This document shows positions 1 through 15,038 of a DNA stretch of 64,000 bases, piece by piece. This stretch comes from Asterochloris sp. CNOR1 (Eukaryota; Chlorophyta; Trebouxiophyceae; Trebouxiales; Trebouxiaceae). A model generated the notes under the pieces. The model had not been told where the DNA came from. It saw nothing but the letters and a program-made list of their open reading frames with translations, and searched no databases. Position numbers and translations under genes: made by a program. Location: contig OZ017758.1 in assembly GCA_963969365.1 (NCBI GenBank), positions 1,984,001-2,048,000 of the forward strand, written 5' to 3'. Numbering within the stretch: the stretch's first letter is position 1; each line of letters opens with the position of its first letter.

Positions 1-304
1 TGATCAACTTGGGTCTGTGCAGGTGGGCTGCAGCTTGTGCTTTCAAAGCACATGCCAGGGTAAGCATTGCATTCCACTTGATGGGCTTGTCTGCAGCAGC
101 AAGGCAGAGGGCAACTGGTTGTCTGCTAGGCTGGGCAGCATCTGGAGGCGAGGATCTGTGTCAGGGGTGCAGGACATCTGCATTGGCAGCTTTGTTGGAG
201 GCGCTCCCCAAGGCGGGCCATGTGCTTTGTGGGAGGTCTTTACGGGTCTTGCACCGAACAGCAAGCTCAAGAGCAGTGCTACACTGCCGTTAGCAACACA
301 GTCC

Positions 305-620
305 TGCCTCCTGGATGGTTGGCTGACTGGGCACCGGTGAAGGTACATGTCGGTCACAACATGCCTGCAGCTGTTGTTGCCGATGTGACAGAGGTCAGAT
401 GAAGCAAGCTGGTCTCTAAGAGGCAAAATGATGAAGGGCTGAATACTACAGATGCGCTTTTCCAGACTCGCATGACCACTGACTTTGTAACAGATGCTTT
501 GAGGGTACAGATGCAGCTAGTTCCAGGGCCTCAGGAAGCCCTCTTTTGCTACCTGAGAATCAAGTGTAGCCGTCACCAGACCTTGGCATCCACCCAAATC
601 TGTTGACCAGGCTAGCTTCT
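305..620 (+). mobile_element. degenerate 3' end of the Rep-like element
   Basis: This stretch resembles the last ~95 bases of the Rep-like gene at 62383-63447 and its 3' flank. The frame ending at 402 reads PPGW then NMPAAVVADV before a stop; the intact gene reads PPGW and NLPAAVIADV at the same spacing from its stop. After the stop both copies share GACTTTGTAACAGATGC (481-497; 63535-63551), a CCCTCTT block and a TCAAGTGTAG motif. No start or upstream frame remains, so only a decayed 3' end is visible. Identity by eye is about 70% in the coding part. The two copies are in the same orientation. Confidence 0.7.
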
Positions 621-673
621 TACAGTCGCCACCTTCCCAATGTTTGGCTAGCCTACTCTGAAGTGATACTCTT

Positions 674-1232
674 TTACAGGACCAGCTGGGTCTGCAGACG
701 CCTCTGAAAATTAGCGGCATCAAGAAACAGCTCGATGGTCAATTGACGCAAGTCTGAGCTCAGACCTTTCTCACGCAATATCAGAAGGAGGAGTGTGAGT
801 TGCTTAGGCTCCACCCCACAGGCGCTGCATATGTTCGTGAAGCCTCTACACCCCTGCTTGTGCAACCATTTGGCGCACTGGACATGCCCAAATTTGACTG
901 CACACAGTATCAGCGAGCTGAACTTGCAGGGACGCCTTTCCGGGGCTCGCAACTGATGCCAGCAGCCTCTGAACTCCTTATGATGATCCAGTTGGCGGAG
1001 CAGATCCAGGTGGCCTCCTTCAACCAGACCATCAACAAGGTTCCACCTTGCAGGATCTGGTAAAGGGTGGAGGGCTGCTGAAAAAAGGAAGTCGACAATA
1101 TCATGATGGCCATGACGACCAGCCGTCACCCAGACAATGTCAGAGAAAACGCCCTGTGCGGCTGATGGTTGCCTGGCACTGATGCGTCTGAGCATCTTGA
1201 GATGGCCCCCATGTGCTGCCGAGGCCATTGAC
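674..1232 (-). CDS. ankyrin-like repeat protein, terminal exon
   Basis: An open frame runs from an acceptor-like TTGCCTTGCAG (exon from 1232) to a stop at 674-676. It holds about four degenerate ankyrin-type units, recognisable by their helix starts: AAHGGHLKMLRR, AGRHGHHDIVDFLF, GLVEGGHLDLLRQL and AVKFGHVQCAKWLHKQGC, at uneven spacing. The KWLHKQGC form is common in the divergent ankyrin proteins of algae, amoebae and giant viruses. No enzyme domain is seen. Upstream exons would lie at 1240-1900, which is also the upstream region of the divergent FtsH-like gene, and I could not identify any. The gene may be short, or this may be a gene remnant. Ankyrin repeats bind other proteins; no partner can be inferred. 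Confidence 0.5.
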
Positions 1233-1913
1233 TGCAAGGCAACATGTAGCCATAAGACGTTGATCGGGCAGAGGTTTGCACGCTGTCGTATGTCTTACCC
1301 GCATGTCTGTGTCATCTGTGATATCCATACCCCACGTGGACATTCAAGGGCACCACCTGTTGCTGCTAGCCCACTTATGCTGGCACCATCCACAAGAGTA
1401 ACCTGCATACGAAACAAGCGAAGCTCAGTTGTAGTACATAGTTCTTTCGTTTTCCTGCATGCAGCAGCTGCTCAGCCTGCAAAAGGACCTTGCTGCACGT
1501 TGAAAACCCCAAAGGCCTCCTTGTTGCAAAGGCCTGTCTGTGATAGTGCTAGTGTTACCAAACGCCGCGTAAGCTGTCCATGTGTGCAACCAACAGAAAC
1601 AGTTGAACTCATGGTCGTTGCTCCGCGTGCATACTCACACCAGAACAGACAGCAAGCGCAAACATGTGAGCTGAAGGCATGGCAGGGACTTGCCTTAGGT
1701 GTGACGCCTTCAGGGAACCCAGCTTGTGTTGCAGGGTGCAACTTAGCTTACTTTAGGTCTGCCAAAATAATAGAAACACGGTCAGTGCCTCTCAGAGCAC
1801 TAACTAAGCATGGCTGTCTGTCAGTAGCGAGGAACTGTCTCATCTACCTCACAAGCATCGTTGCACCTCCGAGGAAAATTGCCACATCACTTTCAAGCCA
1901 GCTGAATCCCGCA
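1233..1913. promoter_or_regulatory. divergent upstream region, ankyrin-like / FtsH-like genes
   Basis: Spacer between two divergently read genes. A long plus frame is open through it (from 1137), but its predicted protein shows no domain and no conserved block until the transit-peptide-like part after 1914. It is treated here as upstream sequence with possible 5' UTR. No clear TATA box or repeat is seen. Confidence 0.3.
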
Positions 1914-6862
<4,949 letters not shown>

Positions 6863-7445
6863 CTCGCCCCTGTGGGTTGCAGCTGAGGGCAGCCAGCCTG
6901 GTTGCTGACCTGCGCGGGGCATGGATGCTGTCTGGTCTGCAGCAGGGACAGTAAACCTTCTCTGTTGGAAGCACAGCCAGATGGGTGCTTGCAGATGATG
7001 CTTGTGCTTGGGTAAGCACCCTCAACAAGTGGTCAGCTGGGTGCTGCATCTTTGCAGAGCACTGGCTTGGCACATGTCCAGCAGTAGAATTTTTTCTCTG
7101 GCTGGGCAATTCAGACACGAGGCCATTGCAATGCGCACCATTCATCAACTTGGCAGTGCTGTAAAGCATGTTTAAGGCATGTGTTTGTTCCCTGTCTGCC
7201 AGCTTCTGACACATCTGTGTTTGGCTGGCTTTACTGTATTCAGTAGTGAGCCTTGTTTCAACAACCAATGAGTACTTTTGAACACCTTCTTGTTTTGATA
7301 TGATTTTATAAAGAGCCAATCTGCCACACTCACTGTCAGGAGGGTTGAGGCCACAAACGCCTTGGGAATGGTATTCTCACAAGCACACACTGGGCACACA
7401 GCCAGCCAACTGTGGAATGACTCAAAACAACACTTCATCCTCAAA
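6863..7445. other. convergent 3' spacer
   Basis: Lies between the stops of the FtsH-like gene (+) and the septin gene (-), so it should hold both 3' UTRs. A TGTAA, the usual chlorophyte polyadenylation signal, occurs on the plus strand at 7160-7164, about 300 bases after the FtsH-like stop. Nothing else is seen. Confidence 0.4.
7160..7164 (+). terminator. TGTAA polyadenylation-type signal
   Basis: TGTAA pentamer downstream of the FtsH-like stop codon. TGTAA is the consensus poly(A) signal in chlorophytes. A single pentamer can occur by chance, so support is modest. Confidence 0.35.
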
Positions 7446-10400
7446 CTAAGACTTGCCAAAGAGGCCGAATGGTCCCCGGGGCTTGGGCTCTGGCTTGGGT
7501 GGCTCCTCGTCAGAAAACTTATTCTGCACTGCCTCCTTAGCCTCTTTTGCCTTATCAGCTGTGACCCCTGCCAAGACTTGGGCCTTCTCTCCAGTGTAGC
7601 TTGCACCTTGCTGTACCTTTTCAGAAGTAAAAGTTGCAGCTTCTTTGCTCTTCTCCTGCAGCACCACATGCAGCAGATTACAGACCTGAAGCAAGCAACA
7701 GGCTGCTGTGCTTCTCCTGCAGCACCACATGCAGCAGATTACAGACCTGAAGCAAGCAACAGGCTGCTGTGCAGCTCAAGAGCACCAATTTGAGGGGGCT
7801 AGGTCCTTGCTAGCAGGCACGCCATTCAACTGCTGAGCAGCTGGCAAGTGTGCAGCTTGCTACGATGCTGCACACCATATCGGGCCTACAAAAGGACCGT
7901 CTAAGCTGACTTAGCAGATTGTCATTGTACAACACGTCCAACTTTCAGAGCTGCATACTAAAAGGGCCCTCAAGCGGGATGAGCACCACCCTGGAGAAGT
8001 GAATGCCTGAAGTGTCATCTGTCTAGCAACACAGCACACATTTTGAACTGGCTAGGTACAACCTGCTGTCTTGTAACCATAGGCGAGCATGTGTCTTCTG
8101 CCTTGCAGCACAGCACACATCCTGAGCTAGCTTAAAGATGGGCCAAGGCACTGTGACGGCAGCGTCTCTGATGACACAGCCTTGTTTATGTTTATGAGCT
8201 ACCTGAGCGTGCCCTGCGTGGTCCACCACATGCTCGGCAATCTCCTCTGCCTTTTCCTGCATCAAGTCGCCCACAACCTGAGGCAGTATTACAGATCAGT
8301 GCCGCCCGCGCCTGCTCCTGTCACAGCCCCGTGCCACCTGGGCCTTGAACCATGCTGGGGTTCCCTAAAGCTAGAGTTGCCAATGTGTGGGCACCTCTGC
8401 GCTGCCTGCTTGTGAAAAGAATGGCTGGTAGACGGAATGGCAAAGCCTCTGATCTTGAACAGTGGCCTCACTCTGTGTTGCCAAATGTGTGCTGGCAGGC
8501 ACATGCCACACTTGCAAGAAACCCACCTCAGCGTCAGCCAAGGCCCTGTTGAGGCGCTGGCGAGCACAACGGCTGCTGGCCTCATTAAAGCACAGCAGCC
8601 TGCCAGCTACGCCCCGACAAGAGTTACATGGCTCCCATCTCCTCAGTCGAGACAGCAGACCATGCCTCTTCCCCAGTCAGTGATGCCTGTCTACCAGAGA
8701 CCCAGCGTAGACAGCATCTGCAGCGCACCTTGACAACCTCCAAGTCCTCCTTGAGTCGCTTGCGCCCGGTGGCTCCCTGCAGCGCCACCACGGCGGTGTA
8801 CACCAGCACGCCCTGCAACACCCATCGCCCCGCGGTGCCCACGACGTTCTTCACACCACCGACCAGGCCCTCCTTGGGTGACTGCTTGGAGGAGCGCCGC
8901 GGCTTCCAGACAGGCCCCTGCCTGCAGCAGGTGGGACAAGGGGGCTATTGGCAGGGAACCCCTCCTATGCACAGCCCCCAACCACCACTTCGGCTGAGGG
9001 GTCAGCCTCAAACTGGATAGCAGGGGTTGATGCACATGCCTGCCACCACACCAAGTCTTGGCATGCCCACATGGCCCTGTCAACATTCAGCAATCGCAAC
9101 TGTTTGCAACAGCAACAGTGACACTGCCACAATTGCCTGGCAGCTCACTCCTGGTCACAGATGCACAGAGCCTGAAAAAAAACGGTGACAAGCTCACCTG
9201 GTGCTGTCATTTGGTGTTACACCAGGGCACTCTGCAACAGAACCCCGTCTTTACCTTGCACAGAGACCAATGTCACGTAGCCAGAGAGCCCAAAGACATG
9301 GTCACCCAGCGAGTCAGCATCGTGTTGGAGCAGCTGTTGCAGATCGAACAGAGCATCATGAGTACCTGGCGTATCACCCGCTTGTCACACATGCACGTGG
9401 CGAGAAGCACATTTCTGACAAGCTAACCTGCCGCTGTCCTCGTTCTGCGTGAGAAGCTCCTCCCTGAAGCGGTAGTAGCGCTCCTCTGTCTTCTCCTTTA
9501 GCTCGAAATAGCTGACCTCAAACAGCAGCTTCTGCAGGGCAGAAACTGAAGGGGCTCAACAGGCTGTGTGTTGTATGATGACACAACACCATTTGCCGGC
9601 CAGGTCACAGATCGTTCACCTGACAAGAGAGAACAAGGCACTCCGAGAAAGGATGCTTGCTGCTGGAGCTCAACAGATGCAACAAAGCCTCTGCAGAGCA
9701 TGTAGGGGCGCTGCGCACTGGGGACACAAAGACTAAATGTTCAGCAGCAAGAGCAGCAGCCATCCATGCAGGACAAAGCAGCGAGGCTGCAGCCGTGCAT
9801 GTATGGCCTGCAGGAGGCCCCCAGGTGCAGGGCAGCCACACTGCACTGCTCACTCTGAGGGCTGCCAGGTCGGAGTGCTGGGAGCTGAGGGCCTCAGCTT
9901 TGCCCCATGGATACTTGCGCACAGGCCAGAACCTGCAGGGTGGCGGACAGGGGCAGTGCCTCAGCGTCTCATAGGAGCAGCAGGCGGCTGTCAGCCACTC
10001 AGCAGCCAGGTGGCCACTGTGAAGGTGCGCATAGCCGACCAGAGATCCAGCCAGGGCGAGGTCCCGCGCAGCAGATGACAGTCATAGTGCAAGGCCACCA
10101 CAACAGGAGCACATGTGGTAGGATAGAAGCTGCGGCTGAAGCTGATTGGACCTGTCTGTCTCCAGGCTCGCAGCACACACATGGTAGCCTGCTGCATTCC
10201 TGTTGCACCACAGTGCCACTGCCACCAATCAGGCAGCAGCTCACCAGCAGGCAGCAGCTGGCTGGTAGCTTCCAAGCCTGCCTCACCTGCCCACTGAGAG
10301 ATCGTACTCATTGGAGGCAATGGCTGCAAAGGGGGGGACGTCGTGGAAGGCCCCCGCATCACGCAGCGCCTGCTTGCTGAATTCGTACAGGATGGGCTCG

Positions 10401-13400
10401 TTGCAGTCCTTGCCAGCCTGCAGCAACAAGCACATTGTTTAAGATGCAGTGCAGTATGGCTTTTTGCAGTCCCTGCCACTCGCAGATGCAGCCGAAGCTT
10501 GCTAGCTCAATTCCAACATCCTGGGCAGATTGACATCTAGCTCAGGCTGCACAGGGCAGGCCTGGGGACACAGCTGCTGCACAGCAATTTGACAAGCTGC
10601 AGGCGCTGCACGGGTACTTACAGCCCCATCAACCTTCAGATCAGAAATGAACAAGCTGCAAGCTTCAGGACCTTGGTGCAGAGCCAGCAGTGACACACCA
10701 GCATGGTCTGTTACAGCTGCGATCTGAAAGCGCTGTAGCCCAAGCTGTACACGCAGGATGGCCAATTGGTTGCTGCCACCTTCCCTGCTTGACACGACAG
10801 GCATCCCTGGCTGACAGCAGAGACCAGCAGTTGGCTGCAGGGCCCTCACCCTGTACATCTCACTCCTGACATGCTGCCTGAACCGCTCCAGCTCTGGCCC
10901 AGTCATGGAGTCTGCCTTGGCCAGCACTGGCAGCACAGGCACTTCCTGCAGGTCAGCCACACGCAAGAATGAGGGCTGGTGCCTGCCGTCGGCAGCCTCG
11001 ACAAAGTGCCCCGCCAGGTGCAGAAACTGGCATCAGCAGCAACCTCCTTCACTGTTTCAGTATTTGCTTGCTGCAGGTTAGTGGTTCGTGAAATTGCCTG
11101 CACTGAGCAGTCCAGAGACTGACAAGGGACAGGTCCCCAGCCCTGGCAGGGAGGCAGGGCACTACAGAAGACTGCAGGGCACCACATGGCATGCAGCGTC
11201 CCACCTTGGAGATCTCCTTCATGAACTCCACATCCACAGGCTTCAGGCGGTGGGGTGCAATGAAGTACACACAGCAGTCCACACGGGGGTCCTGCAGCAG
11301 AAATTGAAAAGGTTGAAAGCAAGTCCGGCAGCCTCACACTGCACTGACAGCGAGGAGGCTGAAAGCGACACTTTTGCGAGCTACATTTGCACAGCATGCA
11401 GCATGCAGCCTGCTGCACTCCGGTCACTTCGTTGCAGCTGTACAGCCAGTCATGAGCTGATGGCAGTTGAGATGTTGAGTCCACATGCAGTCATTCTGCG
11501 TGCAGCCAGGTTGACACCCCACCTCAAACTTGGTCAGGGGTGCGGCCCGCTTGGCGTTTTGCTCATGCTCGACCGCCTTCAAGCTCTGCTGGTGGATGTA
11601 ATCCAGCACAGGCTCCACGTTCACCTCCAGATTGTCGTAGCCTGCAGTAGGACTACTTCTTGTAAGGTCAAGGGGAGTCGGAGCAGCACATGGCTGCTGC
11701 ACATGCACCCATGCATCTGGGAGCAATCCCTACCATGCAGGCATGGCTCATCTGCCGTGACCAATTTGTGAGAGGCCCCACAGAGTAGCGGCCTGTGCCT
11801 GCAATAGAGCAACCTACCTGGAGTGTCCTGCACTCTGTAGTGGTATGAGGTCATCGTGGCCTCATCCCTCACCAGAATCTCTGTCAGCAGGCGGTCTGGG
11901 TCTTTGGCAAAGATGTCCTTGCTGGTGGGGCCTGCAGACAGCAGGCCGCTGGTTACCGACTGGCTCAGCAGCTTGCAGCATTGCAGGGCTCCCAGGCGAC
12001 CACACGTGGGCCGGGGCAGAGCTCCTGCACATTGGCAGCGTGTTTGTAGAGGGCCCTGCCGGTTGGGTTTCACCGATGCATGTGGCAGCCAGCTGAGAGG
12101 ATGCACAGCACACCAAGTGCTGTGCTGGCCTCGCAAGCTCTGAAAAACATGGACCCAGACAAGCTTCAGGAAAGCAATGCTTGTGGGACGCTGCAGACAA
12201 GAGCCCCAAGTCAGCTTGACAGATGGGAGGAGCTTTGCAGTTGGGCCATGCTGACCTGGGACATCGTTGACCCTCAGCTCAGGATCCTGTGCAAAGGCAG
12301 CGAACAGGTTCTTGATGAATGTGGTCTTCCTGCAGGCGGGCAGGACATGCGATGGGGCTTGCTGGCTCCGGCAGGCCCTGCACAAATGAGCCTCAAGCCA
12401 GCTGGAGGAGTTGCAAACAGTCACAATCTGACTGCCAGCATAGCACGCAGTACACCAGGCACGCAGGACAGATCAGGCACTACAAATGACAGGAGATGGT
12501 GGTGGACACAGGCTGCTGTGCATGCTGGACTGTGCCCTAGCTGGTGCACCTGATCAAAGCAGACACTGATCAGTCCACAGAGACGCTGCAATGCCCCACC
12601 TCCCCCACTGGTGGCCCTGCCTGCCCCACAGCACATGATCATGCTCTCTGCAGGCTGTTGGGGTGCTTTGTTTGGGTGCCTCACCCCATGCCAGACTCTC
12701 CCACCACCATGATCTTCATGTAACGGTCCACCCACTGTGGCCTCACACGCGGCACCGCTGAAAACGCCGTGCGCACGTCCTCCACAAAGGCAGGGTCAGA
12801 CTGCATGCACACAGAGGCAGGACGGCTTCTGACGATGCGGGCAGCAGACAATGCAGAAGTTTCATATCCGCTTCTTGCAGCCAAGGCCTGCAACAATGCT
12901 CACGCGACTAAGTAGCCCTGCTGAACCGCACAGCCTGGGCAGCAGGGACGCTTGGAGGGAGGCTGCAACAATGGTGCCATGATGACAAACTCCTCAGGCA
13001 CCTGTACCTACATCTCCTGTGCCAGGATCAGACCGCAGGGCCTGAGCTGTCGTCACACAACCTGCTGCACCTCTGCATGCTCGCTCCCTGTGCATCCCAG
13101 ATCGCCTGGTCAAATGCCTGACATCAGCAAGTCCCAAGGCGCTGCATGCAGGAGGACTGCTGCCCTGTCCCTACCTGCTGCACGTCTGAGCGTACATTGA
13201 CTTCGCTGGCCGGCCCAGAGATGGGCTGCTCGCTGGCAGGGTCCTCATGCCGCAAGCGCTCCGCCGGGCGGGTCACTGTCCGCCTGCTGGGGCCCTCCTG
13301 TGGCGATCGGCGACCAGCACTCTGCGCAGTTTGCGCTGATGCACGCTGCAGCTGGCTTTGAGAACCGACTGTGCACTCCTCATCCTCCCTGCATGCGTGG

Positions 13401-14299
13401 TAGAAAGCAAATGGAAGGCAGCCACACAGGTGTAGGAAAGCAGAGCAAATGGGAAACTTGGGGGAAACTTGGGGGGACGCAGAGCAAATGGGCAGTGAGC
13501 CAGCATTTGCTGCAGGTGGCTCCTGAAGGCTGACACTCCTCAGAGTCCTGGGCGGCACAGAAGACAAGCGATCAGAAAGCAGCTGGACACTGTCACCCAG
13601 GGCATCAGCTGCATAATGCTCTGAGGCCTGGACCTGCACTCCTGTTCCTTGCCAGATGCACAGCAAAGAGCAGCCTGAGGACAACTGCTTTGCATGGATG
13701 AGAACGTTAGAATGACCTGATGGCTCTCCCAGATCTCCCTGCAGCACATAAAGCAAAAAGAGCTGCACTGCGATCAGCTGGCTGGGGACGCTTGTAAAGT
13801 TATCTGCATAATGGCTGGAAGCACAGTTGCAGCACGCAATCAAGACAGTCAAGACTTGGGCTGATGTGGCACTCCCTATGTACTAGAGCACTCGTTGTCC
13901 TGGCAGGGCAAACAGGGTCAGATCAACCTTGCTGCTTTCAGATTGGTGTGTGTGTGAAAGCTGGCGTGGCATCTGTGGTGGAGGATGCCAGCAGGCGCCA
14001 GCTGTTACTTGCTTTCAGCATGCAGAAGCCTGCAGAGGGAATCTAGCTGTGGCCTCGACCAGAGGAGGCATGTGCAGAGCTGCTAGCTGTCAAGCAGGCT
14101 GCAGGCATTTGCTCTAGGCTTGCTTCATTGGAGGCTGGAAGCTGGTGCAGATGCTGTGCGGCGGAGCAATTTTGACGACCAGCTAAGACGTAGGTGGTTG
14201 TGGTGCTCTGGGCCAAGCTTACTGCTCGTCTGAGGTGGCGTCATGGTGGGGCTGAAGCAACTGATCCTCAGCCTTGGAAGGTGTCTGCATCCCCGCCAT
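7446..14299 (-). CDS. septin GTPase with C-terminal membrane-segment and LEA-like extension
   Basis: Fifteen exons with matching phases: 14223-14299, 13175-13388, 12685-12800, 12256-12329, 11818-11931, 11523-11641, 11205-11291, 10850-10945, 10287-10417, 9854-9932, 9428-9531, 8729-8921, 8527-8580, 8203-8277, 7446-7655; 580 residues. Start ATG at 14299 opens an acidic, disordered N-terminus (~100 residues). The septin GTPase follows: G1 GESGMGKTTF (~131), G3 DTPG (~195), G4 AKAD (~276), and the septin unique element with KYPWGKAEALSSQHSDL (~349-366). After the septin core come a basic stretch (KPRRSSK, ~410) and a hydrophobic run WVLQGVLVYTAVVALQGA (~437-454) bounded by RKR, a probable membrane segment. 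The last 70 residues are Lys/Glu/Ala-rich repeats of LEA type ending in a Pro-rich tail. Septins assemble into filaments at membranes. The GTPase identity is certain; the membrane anchor is inferred from hydrophobicity. The acceptor of the last exon is tandemly duplicated (7650-7771). Confidence 0.93.
7650..7771 (-). repeat. 61-bp perfect tandem duplication of the septin last-exon acceptor
   Basis: Two identical 61-base units (7650-7710 and 7711-7771), each starting CTTCTCCTGCAGCACC on the plus strand. On the minus strand each unit carries the CTGCAG acceptor and the first bases of the last septin exon. Use of the upstream copy would add 61 bases and meet an in-frame stop within 13 codons, removing the LEA-like tail. 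Confidence 0.9.
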
Positions 14300-15038
14300 G
14301 TCACCATTGACATTGTGGGAGCTGTCTGCAAGCAGCCAAAATTGTGCTGGGCGGTGCTGCAGGCCTCATACTGTGTGCGGTTGCACACTATATGGCTGCA
14401 GCTCTGAGCCAGCTGCACCCTCTCAGGCAAGAGGGTGCTTGCAGCAGCCAGGCGCAGTTTGATGCCTCATGGGGCTTGGCAGAAGCTGCAGGCCTCCCTG
14501 CTTTTGGGACATGGAAACCGATGTAATGCAGCCGGCAAGCACAGCACTCGGGGTTCTTCAGTGCCATCCGAGCACGTCATGGGCCGCCAGAATGCTCACC
14601 GGCATCCGCCTTCGGTTTTTGCTTGGGGTGATCTGTCATATGGCTGGCTTCACTGGCTGCCTGAGAGCTCATAATGAGAGGTAAGGGCTATTGTATGGCT
14701 GGTATTCGCAATGCGTGGAGGCGTTGGGTTTTGGACAGTATGCAGGCAGCTGAGTACAATGCCTAATCTGGTGAATGAGGCTTGCTGATCTTTAGCAGGC
14801 GAAGTTCAGCGGTCAGGTTCACTTTGAAGGGGCCAGCCAACACTGAACTTAAAATGCATTGCAAACAGTGGACTCAAACAAGTACTTCACTACTGCCCAT
14901 GACGTGAGGCAGTAAATGCTCTTCTCGGAAGCTGCAGCTCAAAATTGCTCGGCAACAAACAGGCAGAGGGGGGGAGGTGATGAGTGGGGCCCTTGAGGAG
15001 CACTGAGCGATCAAAGCACAGCGCTTGAGCAACATCTC
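14300..15038. other. intergenic region upstream of the septin gene
   Basis: Between the septin start and the stop of the ENT-Tudor gene, both on the minus strand, so it holds the septin promoter and the ENT-Tudor 3' UTR. Short plus frames around 14274-14684 show no domain or splice support. No repeat or RNA gene is seen. Confidence 0.4.

Noticed and set aside
1137-1913. Long open plus frame upstream of the FtsH-like start
   Set aside because: Open by composition; no conserved block, and the transit-like N-terminus begins only at 1914.
9262-9320. Possible extra septin exon (minus, reading HDADSLGDHVFGLSGYV)
   Set aside because: No acceptor gives the required phase, and exons 11 and 12 already join in phase without it.
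13430-13500. Short GGGAAACTTGGGG repeats as a possible element
   Set aside because: Only two partial copies inside a septin intron; ordinary slippage.
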